DNA from: Shinisaurus crocodilurus
Lineage: Eukaryota > Chordata > Lepidosauria > Squamata > Shinisauridae
DNA: 64,000 bases
NCBI GenBank assembly: GCA_021292165.1
Contig: JAHFWL010000058.1
Span: 1-64,000 of the forward strand
Reading direction: 5' to 3'
Shown: piece by piece, positions 60,519 to 64,000 of the stretch
Numbering within the stretch: position 1 is the first letter of the stretch
How the letters are laid out: every line of letters starts with the position of its first letter
Notes under the pieces: generated by a model
The model's input: only the letters and a program-made list of their open reading frames with translations
Databases searched by the model: none
What the model was told of the DNA's origin: nothing
Made by a program: the position numbers and the translations under genes

Positions 60519-61055
60519 AAGGATGTCAGAGAATGCTGCAATGGATTCAAAGGAGTTCTGATTTCTATGAATCCAACCTACAGATTCTGCAGCAGACCGA
60601 CTTTTTCTGAGTTGCACTGATTCCGCGGACTTGCGGAACAGTTTTTCACTTTTGGGGAGGATTTGCACAAATTCGCATTACCACTAGTGCACATTAGCAC
60701 TAATGTGCATTGATTAATGTGCAGTAGCCCATTAACACAAATGTGCACATGTGCTGATGCGCATTAGCACTGATGTGAATAAGCGCAAGGAGGCCTGTGG
60801 CTCATGCTGCCTGACTCAGCTTGTCTGAGCGTGGAAAGCTGAGCAGGGTCAGGCCTGGTTATTACTTGAACGGGAGACCCCTCCTCTAGTTTCCTGCATT
60901 GAGCAGGGGGTTGGACTCGATCTATGAAACTATAAATCCTGGTTTAAAAAGCCAATTCTGTCAATGAGTGGACAATGGAATGAAAGGCTCCTGACAATCC
61001 ACAAAACACCGACAGAAACGGGTTTAAGAAAATTCGCACATCCCCGAGTCCCATT
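60519..61055. repeat. Dispersed repeat Q, copy 2, carrying a SINE
   Basis: Matches 55240-55690 on both sides of a 5S-type SINE (60793-60933). Between 60665 and 60785 a decayed tandem array of GCACATTAGCACTAATGTG-like units has expanded. Confidence 0.65.
60793..60933 (+). mobile_element. 5S-head / CR1-tail SINE, copy 5
   Basis: GGAAAGCTGAGCAGGGTCAG, GCCTGGTTATTACTTGAACG GGAGACC and GGGGGTTGGACTCGATCTAT. Inserted in repeat Q. Confidence 0.85.
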
Positions 61056-61124
61056 AGAGCGCACTAACCTGGGGCCCATCATGGCCTTGGTCTGGCCCCG
61101 ACCCACTGTAAAGATGGGGAACTA

Positions 61125-61286
61125 ATTTCATAGATCATAGAGTTGGAAGGAGCCTACAAGGCTATCGAGTCCAACCCCCTGCTCAATGCAGGAAACTGGA
61201 GGAGGGGTCTCCCATCCAAGTAATAACCAGGCCTGACCCTGCTTAGCTTTCCACACTCAGACAAGCTGAGCCAGCGTAAGCCACAG
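61125..61286 (-). mobile_element. 5S-head / CR1-tail SINE, copy 6
   Basis: Reverse copy with the full tail (TAGAGTTGGAAGGAGCCTAC) and head (GACCCTGCTTAGCTTTCCAC and GACAAGCTGAGCCAGCGTAA). Confidence 0.85.
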
Positions 61287-61655
61287 GATGGCCATGTGTC
61301 TTCAGTTGTGAAGCACACCACTAACATTTCGTTCCCATCCACCCCCACACTGCCATTCCATGCTTTGTGACTCCTCCTACATTCCTATCTGTTAGAACAA
61401 TAATAACAACAAACCTCTTTGCCAGGCCTGATTTTTTTTTTTTTAAACACCATACTCTGAGCATGGCATGTGCACACTGAAATCATAGCACCACCATGAC
61501 CACAGGAATAAAATGGAGTTTGCTTCGGCTGCCCTCATCATCTGCCACTCTTTGCGTTGTCATTTGGGGGAGGTTGGGTTCTGGGGCCCTGGATTTTGGC
61601 CCCAAGGTCCAGTCCTAGCTACATCACTGATTTGTATAGGATTACTCAGAGTCAG
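61287..61655. other. Unassigned sequence
   Basis: Begins with a short GATGGCCATGTGTC piece like the GGTGGCCA MITE. Otherwise nothing recognised. T-run at 61431-61444. Confidence 0.3.
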
Positions 61656-61657
61656 TG

Positions 61658-61987
61658 GCTGGGTTCACACAACACAATAACCCACACTCAAGGGTTAAGT
61701 ATGGGTTGCACGTGGGTTGTCATTAAACTGTGGGTTGTTGCTGAAATGTGGGTTATCGTGTTGTCTGAACCCAGCCGGGCTAACGAACCATGGTTTGTTA
61801 ACCACTAACAACCCATGAAGAGGGCCCATGGTTTGTTGGGTTGTAAACTGTGGGTTGTCCGTGGTTAACAAACCATGGTTAGCGCAGCTGCATTCAGACA
61901 ACACAATAACCCACGTTTCAACAACCCATGGTTGAACCACAACCCACACTCAGCTCTTGAGTGTGGGTTATCATGTTGCCTGAACCA
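61658..61987. mobile_element. Foldback transposon, GTGGGTT family, copy 2
   Basis: Arms TTCACACAACACAATAACCC and GGGTTATCATGTTGCCTGAA with the same internal motifs as 3797-4132. Confidence 0.8.
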
Positions 61988-62703
61988 GTCTCTATGTCAA
62001 GGACAAACCCAGATCTCCTATGCCCAAATCCCAATATAGTCACTGGTTATTCCCCTAATTATCTAGTTTTCAAAGACTGTGATACGATCAACAGGACTTA
62101 CTTCCAAGAAAACGTGATAAAGATCATGGTATAAAGCTCAGTAAGAACAGAAGCTATCAATCACTCAGCTGTTCTTCCTATCTTCTCATTCTTTTCATTT
62201 CCTCCAACCTCTCCCCTCCCCACCTCACACCAGCATCCTTCTGTACTTAGGAAGGACCAGGAAAGGTGAAAGCCCCAGGCTTCCAGTTGTCTCTTGGGAG
62301 GAGGCTGGCAGGATGCAACTGGCTCCACTACATTCCAAGCCGCTTGGTACTTTGTGAAGCGGGAAGGCCTCCGGGCTCAGCCTCTCCTACAATCTGGAGG
62401 CACTGGAGTGTCCCATCGTGGGCCAGAAGAACAGGTTGGGGAGCGTGACAGGCACTTTTTAGGGAGCAGTGTTGTCAAAGGCAAGAAAGGGGACAGGTTT
62501 GGAAAGTTAAAGCAGAGGGGTGGGCGCCACACACCACACATCCCTGAATGCACTTTTGTGCCGTTTGTAGGCCCTTTTTCAGGAAAATGCCTGCTTTCAT
62601 TCGAAAAATGGGTTTCTAGTCCTCATTGTCATTCATTTGAAAATGTGATGTTAACAAAAAAAAATGCTGACGGATCAAGGAGGAAGATGCTGGGAGGGGG
62701 GGG

Positions 62704-62704
<1 letters not shown>
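61988..62704. other. Unassigned sequence
   Basis: A 154-codon frame ending in a serine run (62294-62758) is probably spurious because its only notable feature is the AGC repeat. Confidence 0.3.

Positions 62705-62743
<39 letters not shown>
62705..62743 (+). repeat. (AGC)n microsatellite
   Basis: Thirteen uninterrupted AGC/GCA units. Confidence 0.97.
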
Positions 62744-62746
<3 letters not shown>

Positions 62747-62759
62747 AATTCATTATGAA

Positions 62760-63060
62760 CTTTGTATTTGTTCCAGTTCATATCATTTTAAACTCCATCT
62801 ATCAAAGGTTTTTCAAGAGCTAATTCTAAGTGTTTGTATTTGGAAATTATTCTTCATTTGGGCCCTGATCCATCAATCACGATCGGTATCTAGCAGCAAA
62901 AAGCCTCTACATTCAGATTTACTTTACTACATGTGCAAAAGGCTGCTACGTGGTGGAAGATGGAATGGATCACATCTATCAATACAGTAATGTGCTGCAC
63001 ATGTAAACACATGTGTATCCCCATAGGGATCGCCATGCAGCAGTTTCCGCAGAAACGTGT
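62760..63060. other. Unique-looking sequence
   Basis: A/T-rich, no repeat seen (for example TAAACTCCATCTATCAAAGG). May be single-copy. Confidence 0.35.
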
Positions 63061-63066
63061 GCATTA

Positions 63067-63640
63067 GAATCATAGAATCATAGAAAAGTAGAGTTGGAAG
63101 GGGCCTACAAGGCCATCGAGTCCAACCCCCTGCTCAATGCAGGAATCCAGGTCAAAGCATCTCTGACAGATGTCTGTCCAGCTGCACCTTGAATGCCTCC
63201 AGACTGGGAGAGCCCACCACCTCCCTAGGTAGTTGATTCCATTGTCTTATTGCTCTGACAGTCAGGAAATTTTTCCTGATGTTTAGGTGGAATCTAGGTT
63301 CCTGTAACTTGAGCCCATTATTCCGTGTCCTGCAAACTGGGATGAACGAGAAGAGATCTTTGCCCTCCTCTGTGTGACATCCCTTCAAATACTGGAAGAG
63401 TGCGATCATATCTCCCCTCAGTCTCCTCTTCTGAAGGCTAAACATGCCCAGTTCTTTCAGTCTCTCCTCATAGGGCCTTGTTTCCAGTCCCTTTATCATC
63501 CTTGTTGCCCTCCTCTGAACCCTCTCCAGTTTGTCTATGTCCTTCTTAAAGTGAGGTGCCCAGAACTGGACGCAGTACTCAAGATGAGGCCTAACCAGTG
63601 CCGAGTAAAGGGGAATTATCACTTCATTAGGCACAAAGGG
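63067..63640 (-). pseudogene. CR1 LINE 3' part with open ORF2 C-terminus
   Basis: A 160-codon minus-strand frame (63152-63634) reads [80 protein letters not shown] and [20 protein letters not shown]. This is the CR1 ORF2 C-terminus with no stop. The 3' UTR ends with ATTCTATGATTCTATGATT at 63067-63085. 5'-truncated at about 63640, as most CR1 copies are. The open frame suggests a recent insertion. Confidence 0.93.
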
Positions 63641-64000
63641 TTGGATTCAGACCATTAGTTGCACACTGAGGAGGCTTCCAGATGAAGTTTTTACTGCATC
63701 ATCGCCCTGCCTCACTCACAGAATTGTGTGTGTGTGTGTGTGTGTGTCCAGGCAATGATGTCTTCCACTCATAACCCTCCCATTTTTTTCTGACTGCTTT
63801 TCCATCTTTTTCCTTACTGTGGAAAATCTGTTAAGAGAAGATAGATAGAATAACTACACAATGCCTTCCGTTTGTGCTAGGAGCCCTCCATCTGGAAGCA
63901 CCTTTCCTTCCCACTGAAATCACTGGGACTTAATATATGTCATCATGATGTCTAACTTATTCTCATCCAGTTCAGTGGAATTCCATGGACAGTGCAATTA
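63641..64000. other. Unassigned right edge with (GT)n
   Basis: A (GT)n run at about 63725-63747. No other feature recognised. Confidence 0.35.

Noticed and set aside
62294..62758. 154-codon frame ending in poly-serine
   Set aside because: The serine run is the (AGC)n microsatellite and the rest has no motif.

Overview
The window looks like intergenic DNA from a reptile, most likely a squamate (lizard or snake). The reasons are the mixture of repeats: L2 and CR1 LINEs, LINEs with zinc-finger or (CAA)n ends, a Gmr1-type Ty3/Gypsy element, MIR-like CORE-SINEs, tRNA-like SINEs with a reptile-style tail, dense hAT and mariner MITEs, and many microsatellites. I found no convincing host protein-coding gene, functional tRNA or rRNA gene, or CRISPR array. 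The species call is inference from repeat content.

The only element close to intact is a 6.3-kb Gmr1-like LTR retrotransposon at 15716-22013 on the minus strand. Its LTRs are almost identical and it is flanked by 5-bp target duplications. One 1151-codon frame carries Gag, protease and integrase. Reverse transcriptase and RNase H follow in two further frames, each separated by a small frameshift. Integrase therefore lies before RT, the reverse of the usual Gypsy order and the hallmark of the Gmr1 clade. The Gag capsid contains a segment resembling the SCAN domain of vertebrate zinc-finger proteins. A solo LTR of the same family lies at 38695-39464, and a divergent relative on the plus strand at 7484-8315.

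Region by region: 1-7480 holds MITEs, MIR-like SINEs and L2/CR1 3' ends. 7484-13300 has a solo LTR, one arm of an inverted duplication (5858-6155 and 8710-9022), an L2 3' end, a 5'-truncated LINE with a perfect 12-bp target duplication, and a mariner MITE. 13646-15566 has a solo LTR of a second family and small repeats. 15716-22013 is the Gmr1 element. 22600-28735 holds MITEs, a GC-rich minisatellite in a putative LTR, and an L1-like insert. 28760-34073 is a hAT-type element nested in a SINE; it contains a CRE/TATA promoter-like block, a CpG-rich block and a nearly complete but broken L2. 34250-47000 has CR1 copies split by other insertions, a hAT element built of GACTCG repeats, and the second solo LTR of family B. 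47200-64000 contains a LINE fragment with a SINE in it, hairpin-rich DNA, further MIR-like and 5S-type SINEs, a GC-rich hAT element with a central hairpin, and a CR1 3' end at the right edge.

The most notable items are the SCAN-like Gag in a Gmr1-order element, a SINE family joining a 5S rRNA promoter head to a CR1 tail (six copies), foldback MITEs carrying a ZNF143/THAP11-like motif, and the nested structures that can be dated by target-site duplications. All clade assignments come from recognising motifs by eye. No database search was possible.
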